Source: Sinorhizobium sp. 6-70
GTDB taxonomy: Bacteria > Pseudomonadota > Alphaproteobacteria > Rhizobiales > Rhizobiaceae
Direction of reading: 5' to 3'
DNA: 64,000 nucleotides
NCBI RefSeq assembly: GCF_030124375.1
Contig: NZ_JASKLS010000005.1
Location: 124,001 to 188,000, forward strand
Under the pieces are notes generated by a model, which had not been told where the DNA came from, made no database searches, and saw only the letters and a list, made by a program, of their open reading frames with translations. This document shows positions 16,313-24,577 of this stretch, piece by piece; within the stretch, counting starts at the first letter, position 1; each line of letters starts with the position of its first letter. Made by a program: the position numbers and the translations under genes.

Positions 16313-16486
16313 TTAGTGAGTCGAGGAACGGAGTCTTTCGATTTCGTCCTTGATGCGCAGCTTCCTCCGCTTGAGGTCGCTGATCAACTCGTCCTCGCAG
16401 GACGGTGAGTTGAGAGCTGCGTGGAGCTCCTGTTCCAGGGCGCCATGTTTTTTCTCAAGCGTTGCAAGATGAGCCTCAATGGTCAT
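16313..16486 (-). CDS. DUF465 (YdcH-like) small protein
   Basis: A 57-residue protein, MTIEAHLATLEKKHGALEQE, ending LKRRKLRIKDEIERLRSSTH. The pattern of a short helix, a turn, then a basic LKRxKLxIKDEI helix is DUF465/YdcH. Its role is unestablished. The longer upstream frame lacks family similarity, so the ATG at 16484-16486 is used. A paralogue lies divergently 214 bp away. Confidence 0.85.
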   Translation of the reverse strand: MTIEAHLATLEKKHGALEQELHAALNSPSCEDELISDLKRRKLRIKDEIERLRSSTH

Positions 16487-16700
16487 TTGGCAGTCCCTTC
16501 CTTTTGCTTGCATCCGGCAGGTAAATGCCGGATGGTCCATGGTTTGTAACCTTACCAGTCTGCCATGCCATTTTTCATTTGTCGAAGGCGAAATGATGAC
16601 GTCTGATAACTTCCCGTTACCGCCCAAGATGTGGTAGAGCGGCGCATGAAAATTCCGGATCGCAGATCAAATGCGATCGGGCTTATGGGGATCGTTTTGC

Positions 16701-16904
16701 ATGCCGGACCAGGACCAGGCCGAACTCAGACTGACCATCGCGCGCCTGAGGCAGGAACATGAAGACTACGACGTCGCCATCAACGCCATGATTGAGACCG
16801 GCTGCGACGCCTTGCGCATCCAGCGCATGAAGAAGAAGAAGCTGGCCATCAAGGACAAGATCAGCAAGATCGAAGACCAGATCATCCCCGACATCATCGC
16901 CTGA
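16701..16904 (+). CDS. DUF465 (YdcH-like) small protein, second copy
   Basis: A 67-residue protein starting [20 protein letters not shown] and ending with the family helix [20 protein letters not shown]. It is homologous to the divergent gene at 16313, so the pair is probably an old duplication. It ends 17 bp before purE and may be cotranscribed with purE-purK; function is unknown. Confidence 0.85.
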   Translation: MPDQDQAELRLTIARLRQEHEDYDVAINAMIETGCDALRIQRMKKKKLAIKDKISKIEDQIIPDIIA

Positions 16905-16921
16905 AACGGATCAAGACCGAC

Positions 16922-17422
16922 GTGACAGACACGACCACCCCGCCCGTCGCCATCATCATGGGAAGCCAGTCGGACTGGGAGACGATGAAGAACGCGGCCG
17001 ACACGCTCGAAGCGCTCGACATCGCCTACGAGGCCCGCATCGTCTCCGCGCACCGCACACCGGACCGGCTCGTAAGCTTCGCCAAGGGCGCGCGTGACGA
17101 AGGCTTCAAGGTGATCATCGCCGGCGCCGGCGGCGCGGCGCACCTGCCCGGCATGTGCGCATCGATGACACCGCTGCCGGTCTTCGGCGTCCCGGTACAG
17201 TCGAAGGCGCTCTCCGGTCAGGACAGCCTGCTTTCGATCGTGCAGATGCCGGCCGGTATTCCCGTCGGCACGCTGGCGATCGGGAAGGCGGGAGCGATCA
17301 ATGCGGCGCTGCTTGCCGCCGCCGTCCTCGCCCTCGGCGACGACGATCTCGCCGACCGCCTCGACGACTGGCGCGAACAGCAGACCGTCTCGGTAGCCGA
17401 GTACCCGGTGGACGAGGCATGA
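16922..17422 (+). CDS. purE: N5-carboxyaminoimidazole ribonucleotide mutase
   Basis: A 166-residue class I PurE, converting N5-CAIR to CAIR in de novo purine synthesis. It shows [30 protein letters not shown] and the CAIR-site [20 protein letters not shown], the full active-site set. Start GTG at 16922. The stop overlaps the purK start by ATGA (17419-17422), giving translational coupling with the preceding enzyme of the pathway. Confidence 0.97.
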   Translation: MTDTTTPPVAIIMGSQSDWETMKNAADTLEALDIAYEARIVSAHRTPDRLVSFAKGARDEGFKVIIAGAGGAAHLPGMCASMTPLPVFGVPVQSKALSGQDSLLSIVQMPAGIPVGTLAIGKAGAINAALLAAAVLALGDDDLADRLDDWREQQTVSVAEYPVDEA

Positions 17423-18468
17423 AGACCATCGGCATCATTGGCGGCGGTCAGCTCGGCCGCATGCTGGCGATGGCGGCTGCCCGCCTGAATTTCCGCACCG
17501 TCATCCTCGAACCGCAACCGGACTGTCCCGCTGCACAGGTCGGGAACGCCCAGATCGTCGCGCCTTACGACGACGCGCACGGGCTTGACCAGCTCGCCGC
17601 GGTCTCGGACCTCATCACCTATGAGTTCGAAAACGTACCTGTCTCCGCAGCCATAAGGTTGGCGGCCTCGCGCCCGGTCTTCCCACCGCCGAAAGCGTTG
17701 GAAGTGGCGCAGGACCGGCTCGTGGAGAAACGTTTCATCAACGACTGCGGTATCGCCACGGCGCGCTTTCACGCCGTTGACAGCCAGGTCGACCTGGAGT
17801 TGGCGCTTGCCGACTTCGGCGGCGCAGGCGTCCTCAAGACCCGCCGGCTCGGCTATGACGGCAAGGGCCAGCGCGTGTTCCGCTCGCCTGCGGACGACCC
17901 GGCCGGGGCCTTCATGGCGCTGGGGCAGGTTCCCCTCATCCTCGAAAGCTTCGTGCCGTTCGAGCGCGAGATCTCGATCATCGCTGCACGCAGCCCCGGC
18001 GGTAGAAGCGGCTGTTGCTATCCGGCAGAGAACGTGCATCAGAACGGCATCCTGCATACGTCCACCGTACCAGCGTCGGTGGGCGCCGCGACGGCAGAGG
18101 CCGCGCGGGCGGCGGCGACCGCCATACTCGACGCGCTCGGCTATGTCGGGGTGATCGGAGTCGAGTTCTTCGTGCTGGCCGATGGCAGCGTCGTCGCCAA
18201 CGAGATCGCTCCGCGCGTCCACAATTCGGGCCACTGGACGGAAGCGGCCTGCGTCGTCTCGCAGTTCGAGCAGCATATCCGCGCGATCGCCGGCCTGCCG
18301 CTCGGCGACCCGTCGCGTCATTCGGACTGCGTGATGCAGAACCTCATCGGCGACGATATTGCCGAGGTCCCAGGCCTGCTTTCCGAGCGCAACGTGCTCG
18401 TTCACCTTTACGGCAAGGCCGAAGCACGCGCCGGCCGCAAGATGGGCCATTTCACCCGCCTGAGCTGA
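17419..18468 (+). CDS. purK: N5-carboxyaminoimidazole ribonucleotide synthase
   Basis: A 349-residue ATP-grasp enzyme making N5-CAIR from AIR, ATP and bicarbonate, which PurE then uses. The N-terminal [19 protein letters not shown] is the PurK signature; ATP-grasp elements include [12 protein letters not shown] near residue 140, [15 protein letters not shown] and [19 protein letters not shown] near residue 255. The ATG at 17419 overlaps the purE stop. No terminator is evident before rpmJ, which has its own promoter. Confidence 0.97.
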   Translation: MKTIGIIGGGQLGRMLAMAAARLNFRTVILEPQPDCPAAQVGNAQIVAPYDDAHGLDQLAAVSDLITYEFENVPVSAAIRLAASRPVFPPPKALEVAQDRLVEKRFINDCGIATARFHAVDSQVDLELALADFGGAGVLKTRRLGYDGKGQRVFRSPADDPAGAFMALGQVPLILESFVPFEREISIIAARSPGGRSGCCYPAENVHQNGILHTSTVPASVGAATAEAARAAATAILDALGYVGVIGVEFFVLADGSVVANEIAPRVHNSGHWTEAACVVSQFEQHIRAIAGLPLGDPSRHSDCVMQNLIGDDIAEVPGLLSERNVLVHLYGKAEARAGRKMGHFTRLS

Positions 18469-18520
18469 GGGAATGCCCACAGATTTGCGCTGTGCGGAAG
18501 GAAAATCCCCTGTCTTGCGG

Positions 18521-18549
18521 TTGACACAATAAGGGCGACACGGTATGTG
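18521..18549 (+). promoter_or_regulatory. sigma-70-type promoter of rpmJ
   Basis: TTGACA (18521-18526), 17-bp spacer, TATGTG (18544-18549), placing the start near 18556 and giving an rpmJ leader of about 86 nt. Confidence 0.65.
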
Positions 18550-18562
18550 CCTGCCTACTTAG

Positions 18563-18585
18563 AGCGCGCTGAATGGCGCGCTTTT
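18563..18585 (+). terminator. terminator-like hairpin in the rpmJ leader
   Basis: Stem AGCGCGC / GCGCGCT (18563-18569, 18576-18582) with a 6-nt loop and a short T-run, lying between the predicted rpmJ promoter and the gene. It could be an attenuator or an RNA-stabilising 5' hairpin; it is too close to the promoter to end the purK transcript only. Confidence 0.5.
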
Positions 18586-18641
18586 GATTGTTAGAGATTA
18601 CCGGGCGAATTTTCGTTCCCCGAAACCTGCGGATCAGGAAA

Positions 18642-18767
18642 ATGAAGATCAAGAATTCGCTCAAGTCGCTGAAGGCCCGTCACCGCGAAAACCGTCTGGT
18701 TCGCCGCAAGGGCCGCGTTTACATCATCAACAAGCAGAACCCGCGCTTCAAGGCACGTCAGGGCTGA
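18642..18767 (+). CDS. rpmJ: 50S ribosomal protein L36, zinc-free type
   Basis: A 41-residue basic protein starting [20 protein letters not shown] and ending [12 protein letters not shown]. This is the longer L36 form without the Cys3His zinc ligands, the standard type in alphaproteobacteria. It binds 23S rRNA near the peptidyl transferase region. The gene is monocistronic with its own promoter at 18521. Confidence 0.96.
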   Translation: MKIKNSLKSLKARHRENRLVRRKGRVYIINKQNPRFKARQG

Positions 18768-18862
18768 CGCCCGGGGCAGCAATCGCGTTGCCCTGCCTGA
18801 TTGGCGGTTCGCTCCTGGTGATCCCCCATATTTGATTTGATCTTGTTCCATGGCGGACTACG

Positions 18863-19471
18863 ATGTCTGCCATGCGTATTTTTGTGACCTCGATTCTGGC
18901 ATGTCTTGCCGCGCTCGCCGTCTTCCCCGGCAATCCGCTCTGGGCAGCGGAACCCGCGCCGCAGACGGAAACAGCAAACCTCACCACACCGAAGCAGCGT
19001 CTCGATTCCCTGTTCGCCGACCTGAAGAAGGAACGCGATGAAGCCAAGGCGCGGCAGGTGGCCGACCGCATCCGCCTGGAATGGCAGGATTCCGGCAGCG
19101 CCACGGTGAACCTCCTGATGCAATGGGCCGACAAGGCGATCGCCGACGACAAGAAACCCGTTGCGCTCGACATTCTCGATCAGGTGATCGCTCTTGCTCC
19201 GAATTACGTCGAAGGCTGGAACCGCCGCGCCACCTTGCACTATCAAATGGGCAACTACCGCAAGTCGATGTCCGACATAAATCGCGTGCTCGCGATCGAG
19301 CCGCGGCATTTCGGTGCCCTTGCGGGCATGGCTACGATGCTCAGTGCCGCTGGCAAGGACGAGCTGGCGATGCGTGCCTGGCAACAGTTCCTCGACATCT
19401 ACCCGTCGGATCGAAAGGCACAGGAGCAGCTTGGCGAACTGGCCGAGAAGCTCGCGGGCAGCCGTACTTGA
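18863..19471 (+). CDS. TPR-repeat exported protein
   Basis: A 202-residue protein with a signal peptide (IFVTSILACLAALAVFPGNP, cleavage about residue 29 near LWAAEP). From about residue 85 there are two to three tetratricopeptide units, for example ALDILDQVIALAPNYVEGW and HYQMGNYRKSMSDINRVLAI. It is a predicted periplasmic interaction protein; the partner is unknown. The ATG at 18863 is used; MRIFVTS at 18872 is an alternative. No neighbour gives functional context. Confidence 0.82.
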   Translation: MSAMRIFVTSILACLAALAVFPGNPLWAAEPAPQTETANLTTPKQRLDSLFADLKKERDEAKARQVADRIRLEWQDSGSATVNLLMQWADKAIADDKKPVALDILDQVIALAPNYVEGWNRRATLHYQMGNYRKSMSDINRVLAIEPRHFGALAGMATMLSAAGKDELAMRAWQQFLDIYPSDRKAQEQLGELAEKLAGSRT

Positions 19472-19496
19472 ACCGGTACGACAAGGTTATCCATCC

Positions 19497-19603
19497 TAGA
19501 GCGTCCCGCTTTCAAGTGGGATCACTGAAAGCGGATAAGATGCTCTAGAATCAAAATGCTAGAGCGTCCTCTGTGCGTTCACTTGAACGCACGGCGCTCT
19601 AGA
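19497..19603. repeat. rhizobial palindromic repeat, family F copy 1
   Basis: Tandem palindromic units with TAGAGCGTCC/GATGCTCTA and GTGCGTTCACTTGAACGCAC, ending GCGCTCTAGA. A related unit is at 34107-34196. It fills most of the gap before the hydrolase gene. Confidence 0.7.
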
Positions 19604-19719
19604 CGAGGCAGCTTCGCCGAAGTGATCCGGATAGCGCAAGCCTGCAGGGGCTTGCTTCCAAGGGCACATGCGTAGAACCTGCATCCTTCTCAACGCAATT
19701 GGGGAAGACCGATCCGATC

Positions 19720-20769
19720 ATGCTCGCGGCGTTGCTGCTTCTCGCCACCCTGACGATCACCGGCGTGGGCTATAGTGTCTGGCAGGCACGACGCATCTCC
19801 GCCCGCTTCCCCAACCTTGGCGACCTCGTCGATGTCGGCGGCTTCCGCATGAACTGCGTCCACGTCCCCCCGCCCGGCAGCCCCGATCTCCCGCCGATCG
19901 TTTTCATCCACGGTGCCGGCGGCAATCTGCTCGACCAGATGCATGCTTTCAGGCCGGCGCTTGAGGGCCGGGCGGAGCTGCTCTTCGTCGATAGGCCGGG
20001 TCACGGTTATTCGGAGCGCGGCGGAACCGTCAATGGCCGGCCGGACGGTCAGGCGGAGGCGATCGCCAGACTCATGGAAACACGCGGCATCGATCGCGCC
20101 ATCATCGTCGGCCATTCCTTCGGCGCTGCGATTGCCGCCAGTTTTGCGCTCCATCACCCCGAACGAACCGCGGGGGTCGTTCTTCTCGCACCGGCGACAC
20201 ATCCCTGGCCCGGCGGAGTCGACTGGTACTTCTCGCTGGCGACGCTGCCCGGTCTCGGCTGGCTCTTCGCCCACACCGTCGCCACCCCGCTCGGCCTGCG
20301 CCGCATCGACAGCGCTACACGCTCGATCTTCTCACCCAATGAGCGCCCGCTGGATTATATCGGCAAGACCGCTCCGCATCTGGTGCTGCGGCCGATGACC
20401 TTTCTCAACAATGCGATCGACGTTGCCAACCTGCATGCCTATGTGACGCATATCTCTCCGCGCTATGCCGAGATCGCGGCACCGACGGTCATCATCACCG
20501 GCGACAGCGACGCCATCGTTCTGGCCGACATCCATGCGCGCGGTCTGGCGCGCGACATTGCCGGATCGGAGCTGTTATGGATTGCCAATCTCGGCCACAA
20601 GCCGGACTACGTGGTGACAGACCTCGTCGTTGCAGCGATCGAGAAACTGGCGGGCAAGCCGCGGGACCTCCAGGAGGCAGCACGGCGGGCCGAAGCCCGC
20701 CTCGCGGTCAACGACGCTTCAATGCAGGAAAAGCCTTATACGCCGGTCAGCCCGTCCGAGCCGATATAG
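19720..20769 (+). CDS. alpha/beta hydrolase, membrane-anchored
   Basis: A 349-residue hydrolase with an N-terminal membrane anchor (MLAALLLLATLTITGVGYSV). The fold motifs are the oxyanion region FIHGAGGNLLDQ, the nucleophile elbow VGHSFGAAIAASF (Ser near residue 137), an acidic residue in ITGDSDAIV and the histidine in IANLGHKPDYV, giving a complete catalytic triad. The substrate is unknown. A TTG seven codons upstream (19699) is another possible start, but GGGGAAG favours the ATG. The 3' end overlaps the convergent pykA gene by 34 bp. Confidence 0.8.
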   Translation: MLAALLLLATLTITGVGYSVWQARRISARFPNLGDLVDVGGFRMNCVHVPPPGSPDLPPIVFIHGAGGNLLDQMHAFRPALEGRAELLFVDRPGHGYSERGGTVNGRPDGQAEAIARLMETRGIDRAIIVGHSFGAAIAASFALHHPERTAGVVLLAPATHPWPGGVDWYFSLATLPGLGWLFAHTVATPLGLRRIDSATRSIFSPNERPLDYIGKTAPHLVLRPMTFLNNAIDVANLHAYVTHISPRYAEIAAPTVIITGDSDAIVLADIHARGLARDIAGSELLWIANLGHKPDYVVTDLVVAAIEKLAGKPRDLQEAARRAEARLAVNDASMQEKPYTPVSPSEPI

Positions 20770-22175
20770 GCGATGCGCAGCATGTTGGTGGCACCCGGCG
20801 TTCCGAGCGGGACACCGGCGGAGATGATGATGCGGTCGCCGGGCTTCCCAAAACCCTCCGCCGCGACAATGCGGCAGGCCCGGTTGACCATATCATCGAG
20901 ATCTTTTGCATCCTCGGTGACGACACAGTGCAGGCCCCAGACGACCGAAAGGCGCCTTGCGGTCTCGACGATCGGCGACAGCGCGATGACAGGCACCTGC
21001 GGCCGCTCGCGTGCGGCGCGCAAGCCCGTTGCACCGGATGACGTATAGCAGACGATCGCCGCGAGCTTCAGCGTCTCGGCGATCTGGTGCGCAGCGAGAG
21101 AAATCGCGTCGGCGCCGGTCGCCTCCGGCGGCGTGCGCTGCGCATAGATAATGCCCGAATAGTGCGGATCGCGCTCGACGTTGCTCGCGATCGAAGCCAT
21201 GGTCGAAACCGCCTCGACCGGATACTCGCCGGAGGCGGATTCGGCCGAAAGCATCACGGCGTCGGCGCCTTCGAATACAGCCGTGGCCACGTCGGACACC
21301 TCCGCACGGGTCGGAACCGGCGAGGAAATCATCGACTCCAGCATCTGCGTGGCGACAACCACCGGCTTGCCGGCGCGCCGACAGGCGCGCGTCAGCTGCT
21401 TCTGCAGGCCGGGAACGGATTCGAGCGGCATCTCCACGCCGAGGTCGCCGCGCGCTACCATCAGCGCGTCCGAAAGCTCGATGATCTCGTCGATGCGTTC
21501 GATCGCCTGCGGCTTTTCGATCTTCGACATCAGGCCGACACGGCCGCGGGCGATTTTGCGGACTTCGGCGAGATCTTCCGGCCGCTGAATGAAGGAGAGC
21601 GCCACCCAGTCGACCTGCCCTGTCGCCAGCACGGCATCGAGATCGACGCGGTCCTTCTCGGTCAGCGCGCCGACGCCGAGCAGCGTGTCAGGCAGGCTCA
21701 CGCCCTTGCGGTCCGATATCCTCGTACCGGAAACAACGGTCGTGATAATGCTCTTGCCGTTCGTCTTCTCGGCCCTGAGGTGCAGTTTGCCATCATCGAT
21801 CAGCAGGCGATCGCCGGGCTTCACCGCCTCGAGGATTTCCGGGTGGGGAAGATAGACGCGAGTGTTGTCGCCAGGGATCTCCTTGTTGTCGAGCGTGAAG
21901 GTCTGTCCGATCTTGAGCTCGACCTTGCCCTCGGCAAACTTGCCGACACGCAGCTTGGGACCTTGCAGATCGGCCAGAATGCCGATCGGTCGGCCGCAAC
22001 GGGATTCGACACTGCGGATCTTCTCGATCAGCGAGCGCATGACGTCATGGCTCGCATGGCTCATGTTGATACGGAACAGATCGGCTCCCGCCTCATGCAG
22101 CCTCTGGATCATCTGCTCGTCGGACGACGCCGGTCCGAGCGTGGCGAGGATTTTGACTTTTCTGTTCCGCTTCAT
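20736..22175 (-). CDS. pykA: pyruvate kinase
   Basis: A 479-residue enzyme converting phosphoenolpyruvate and ADP to pyruvate and ATP, the last step of Entner-Doudoroff/lower glycolysis. It begins MKRNRKVKILATLGPASSDE. Active-site regions are visible: MSKIEKPQAIERIDEII with the catalytic lysine, ARGDLGVEMPLESVPGLQK, and VATQMLESMISSPVPTRAEV. The C-terminal domain (about 350-479) is complete. The ATG shares one base with the TGA of the preceding DUF1036 gene (TGATG), so translation is coupled. Confidence 0.97.
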   Translation of the reverse strand: MKRNRKVKILATLGPASSDEQMIQRLHEAGADLFRINMSHASHDVMRSLIEKIRSVESRCGRPIGILADLQGPKLRVGKFAEGKVELKIGQTFTLDNKEIPGDNTRVYLPHPEILEAVKPGDRLLIDDGKLHLRAEKTNGKSIITTVVSGTRISDRKGVSLPDTLLGVGALTEKDRVDLDAVLATGQVDWVALSFIQRPEDLAEVRKIARGRVGLMSKIEKPQAIERIDEIIELSDALMVARGDLGVEMPLESVPGLQKQLTRACRRAGKPVVVATQMLESMISSPVPTRAEVSDVATAVFEGADAVMLSAESASGEYPVEAVSTMASIASNVERDPHYSGIIYAQRTPPEATGADAISLAAHQIAETLKLAAIVCYTSSGATGLRAARERPQVPVIALSPIVETARRLSVVWGLHCVVTEDAKDLDDMVNRACRIVAAEGFGKPGDRIIISAGVPLGTPGATNMLRIAYIGSDGLTGV

Positions 22176-22660
22176 CAATTCTGGCTTTCCTGCGTGCCGG
22201 GCGTGTCGGAAAGCTGAACCATCCAGCTGCCCTGCCGCCCCGTGTCATATTCCTTGAATCCCATACGCTGGAAGCCGCGCGCGAAGCAGTCCTGCACCCC
22301 GGTGATCTTGAACTCGTTCTCGGCGACGCACATGTTGACCCCGCCGGTCCAGCGGCCGCCACGAGCCGCATCTTCCGCGTAGAGATAATAATATCTGGAT
22401 TGAAGTTCGCCCTCGATCAGGGTCGCGCAGGTCGTTGCCGGCACCTGCCACCAGCCTTCGGTCACCCAGCCGTCCTTGGCGCGGTAGCCGATCGCCACGC
22501 CAACCAGGGTTTGCGTGCCGTTGCAGACACGAAAATCGGCATGAGCCTCGTCAGCGACGATAAACGACCCAGAGGTTACCAATAAAAACAGGAGGGTAGC
22601 CCAGAACGTTCCCAGGCCCGGTTTCGCTTTGGAAAAAGGATATCTAGACACGGCTTCCAA
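22175..22660 (-). CDS. DUF1036 family exported protein
   Basis: A 161-residue protein with an N-terminal hydrophobic export segment (FWATLLFLLVTSGSFIVADE, cleavage near AHA, about residue 41). The mature part DFRVCNGTQTLVGVAIGYRA and the TEGWWQVPATTCATLIEGEL segment are diagnostic of DUF1036, a small periplasmic family rich in cysteine and tryptophan. Its function is unknown. It lies directly upstream of pykA with a TGATG overlap, so it shares that transcript. Confidence 0.88.
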   Translation of the reverse strand: MEAVSRYPFSKAKPGLGTFWATLLFLLVTSGSFIVADEAHADFRVCNGTQTLVGVAIGYRAKDGWVTEGWWQVPATTCATLIEGELQSRYYYLYAEDAARGGRWTGGVNMCVAENEFKITGVQDCFARGFQRMGFKEYDTGRQGSWMVQLSDTPGTQESQN

Positions 22661-22843
22661 CGGAACTCCGTTTTGATTTGCGTGGCACTTTCTTGCGATG
22701 CCCAGCCCTGAAAGTCAACGCAACACTAATCGATTACAATTGGCATTCTGGTGACAAAAGGCACAAGAGTTTCGCCTTTTTCTTGCGAACGGCCGTTGTG
22801 CATGCGATCAGGAACTCGCGTTCGCAGATCGAGCAGGAGCGGC

Positions 22844-23638
22844 ATGCAGGACTATTCCCCTTACGAGATCATTGAAGGCAATCCGGCGAATGGTCTCGTT
22901 CTTCTAGCCGACCACGCCATGAATCGTCTTCCGCCGGAATATGGAAAGCTTGGTCTTCCCGACAGCGCCTTCAGCCGGCACATTGCCTATGACATCGGCG
23001 TCGAAGCGCTCACACGGGAATTGGCCGCAGCGCTCGACGCGCCGGCCGTGCTCGGCTGCTTTTCGCGGCTGCTGATCGATCCGAACCGCGGCGAGGACGA
23101 TCCGACGCTGATCATGAAGATCTCCGACGGCGCGATCATCCCCGGCAATCATCCGATCACCGACGAGGAATGGGAGAACAGGCTCAACCGCTTCCATCGT
23201 CCGTACCACCAGGCCGTTTCCCAAACCATCGCGCGGGCTGCCTCGGCAGGCGGCAAGGCGCCGCTGGTCATCTCGCTCCATTCCTTCACGCCGGCCTGGA
23301 AGGGTGTCCTGCGACCGTGGCACGCCGCAGTGCTCTGGGACAACGATCCGCGCGCTGTGTTTCCGTTGATCGAACGGCTCGAAGCAGCGGGCGATATCGT
23401 CGTCGGCAACAACGAGCCCTATGATGGGGCGCTGCGCGGCGATACCATGTACCGGCATTGCATGACGCCTGGCATTGCCCATGCGCTGATCGAGATCCGC
23501 CAGGACCTGATCGCCGACGCGGCCGGCGTCGCCGCCTGGGCCCGGCGCCTCGCCCCCATCCTGGCGGACCTAAACGGCTTGCCGACGCTGCACGACTATC
23601 GGCGCCACCCCTCGCGCACCGGTGCCTACGACGACTAA
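22844..23638 (+). CDS. N-formylglutamate amidohydrolase family protein
   Basis: A 264-residue protein of the HutG/N-formylglutamate amidohydrolase family, hydrolysing N-formyl-L-glutamate to glutamate and formate in the Pseudomonas histidine pathway. Visible motifs are VLLADHAMNRLPPEYGKLGL near residue 20 and SLHSFTPAWKGVLRP near residue 145. No hut genes are adjacent. The open frame extends 31 codons upstream, but AGGAGC before the ATG at 22844 and the family-like MQDYSPYEIIEG mark the true start. A diverged second family member lies at 58753, so the exact substrate may differ. Confidence 0.85.
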   Translation: MQDYSPYEIIEGNPANGLVLLADHAMNRLPPEYGKLGLPDSAFSRHIAYDIGVEALTRELAAALDAPAVLGCFSRLLIDPNRGEDDPTLIMKISDGAIIPGNHPITDEEWENRLNRFHRPYHQAVSQTIARAASAGGKAPLVISLHSFTPAWKGVLRPWHAAVLWDNDPRAVFPLIERLEAAGDIVVGNNEPYDGALRGDTMYRHCMTPGIAHALIEIRQDLIADAAGVAAWARRLAPILADLNGLPTLHDYRRHPSRTGAYDD

Positions 23639-23641
23639 CTC

Positions 23642-23742
23642 TTCATGTTTCCTTAAATCGCACCGATTTGAGGATAAAACATGCAGCAATTCAAAGTGCT
23701 ACGGCGTCCTTTGCGCGTCCGATCGGACACGCACCGCCGCAG
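23642..23742. repeat. RIME1-like element, copy 7 (reverse orientation)
   Basis: CATGTTTCCTTAAATCG...GATTTGAGGATAAAACATGC, link AATTCAAAGTGCTACGGCG, then GCGCGTCCGATCGGACACGC. Its edge abuts the ribosome-binding site of the DUF1244 gene. Confidence 0.8.
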
Positions 23743-23754
23743 GAGGAGACCATC

Positions 23755-24060
23755 ATGACCGAACTCAGCCAGGATCAGCAGATCGCCTTCGAGGCCGCAG
23801 CCTTCCGGCGGCTCGTGGCGCATCTGCGCGAGCGCAGCGACGTCCAGAATATCGACCTGATGAACCTTGCCGGCTTCTGCCGCAATTGCCTCTCCAACTG
23901 GTATCGCGAGGCAGCCGAGGCCTCCGGCATGGAGATGAGCAAGGACGAATCGCGCGAGATCATCTACGGCATGCCGTATGAGGAATGGCGTGCGCGGCAT
24001 CAGACGGACGCATCCGCCGACCAGAAGGCCGCCTTCGAGCGCAACCGTCCGAAAGAATAG
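23755..24060 (+). CDS. DUF1244 family protein
   Basis: A 101-residue soluble protein. The core QNIDLMNLAGFCRNCLSNWY with its Cys-x2-Cys, then REIIYGMPYEEWRARHQ, defines DUF1244, a compact helical family widespread in proteobacteria and without an assigned reaction. The start is set by AGGAGGAG directly before the ATG at 23755. The RIME element ends 12 bp upstream, so any promoter must lie in or before the repeat. Confidence 0.9.
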   Translation: MTELSQDQQIAFEAAAFRRLVAHLRERSDVQNIDLMNLAGFCRNCLSNWYREAAEASGMEMSKDESREIIYGMPYEEWRARHQTDASADQKAAFERNRPKE

Positions 24061-24239
24061 CATTCCTCGCGATACCACTCGTGCGGGAGACGCGAGGGCG
24101 GCGGAAAGCCGCGTCACAGTTTTCCAGGATCGTGTCCCGGGAAATAGCGCCGTTGTTGCGCAATCGCCCTTGACCTCGGCGGCGGTTCGCGGCAGGTCAC
24201 AGCACCCAGAAAATTCATTCCCCATAAAAGGAGAAGATC

Positions 24240-24506
24240 ATGTCGGATGCTCACGGCGTCGCACGCGACCAGCTTCGTGCTTTCATCGAACGGATCGAAC
24301 GGCTGGAAGAGGAAAAAAAGACGATCGCGGACGACATCAAGGACGTCTATGGCGAGGCCAAGGCAATGGGCTTCGACACCAAGATCCTGCGCAAGGTTAT
24401 TTCCATCCGCAAGCAGGACCATGACGAGCGCATGGAACAGGAAGCAATCCTCGACACCTACCTGCAGGCGCTGGGCATGGTTCCGGCAGCCGAGGACGCA
24501 GCATAA
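24240..24506 (+). CDS. gapR: GapR-type nucleoid-associated protein (DUF2312)
   Basis: An 88-residue protein of DUF2312/UPF0335. Its characterised member, Caulobacter GapR, clamps overtwisted AT-rich DNA ahead of replication and transcription forks and is needed for normal chromosome replication and division. The family pattern is clear: [40 protein letters not shown] and a C-terminal helix ending in an acidic tail. AAAAGGAGAAG precedes the ATG at 24240. It ends in a terminator shared with the convergent DUF882 gene. Function in this organism is inferred from the family. Confidence 0.92.
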   Translation: MSDAHGVARDQLRAFIERIERLEEEKKTIADDIKDVYGEAKAMGFDTKILRKVISIRKQDHDERMEQEAILDTYLQALGMVPAAEDAA

Positions 24507-24526
24507 GCTCTTCTGACCGATCTCAA

Positions 24527-24556
24527 CAAAAAGCCCGCCGACGGCGGGCTTTTCTG
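24527..24556. terminator. bidirectional terminator between gapR and DUF882
   Basis: Inverted repeat AAGCCCGCCG / CGGCGGGCTT (24531-24540, 24542-24551) with T-rich tails in both directions, between two convergent genes. Confidence 0.9.
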
Positions 24557-24577
24557 TTTTCTCGAGAATGGCGGCGA

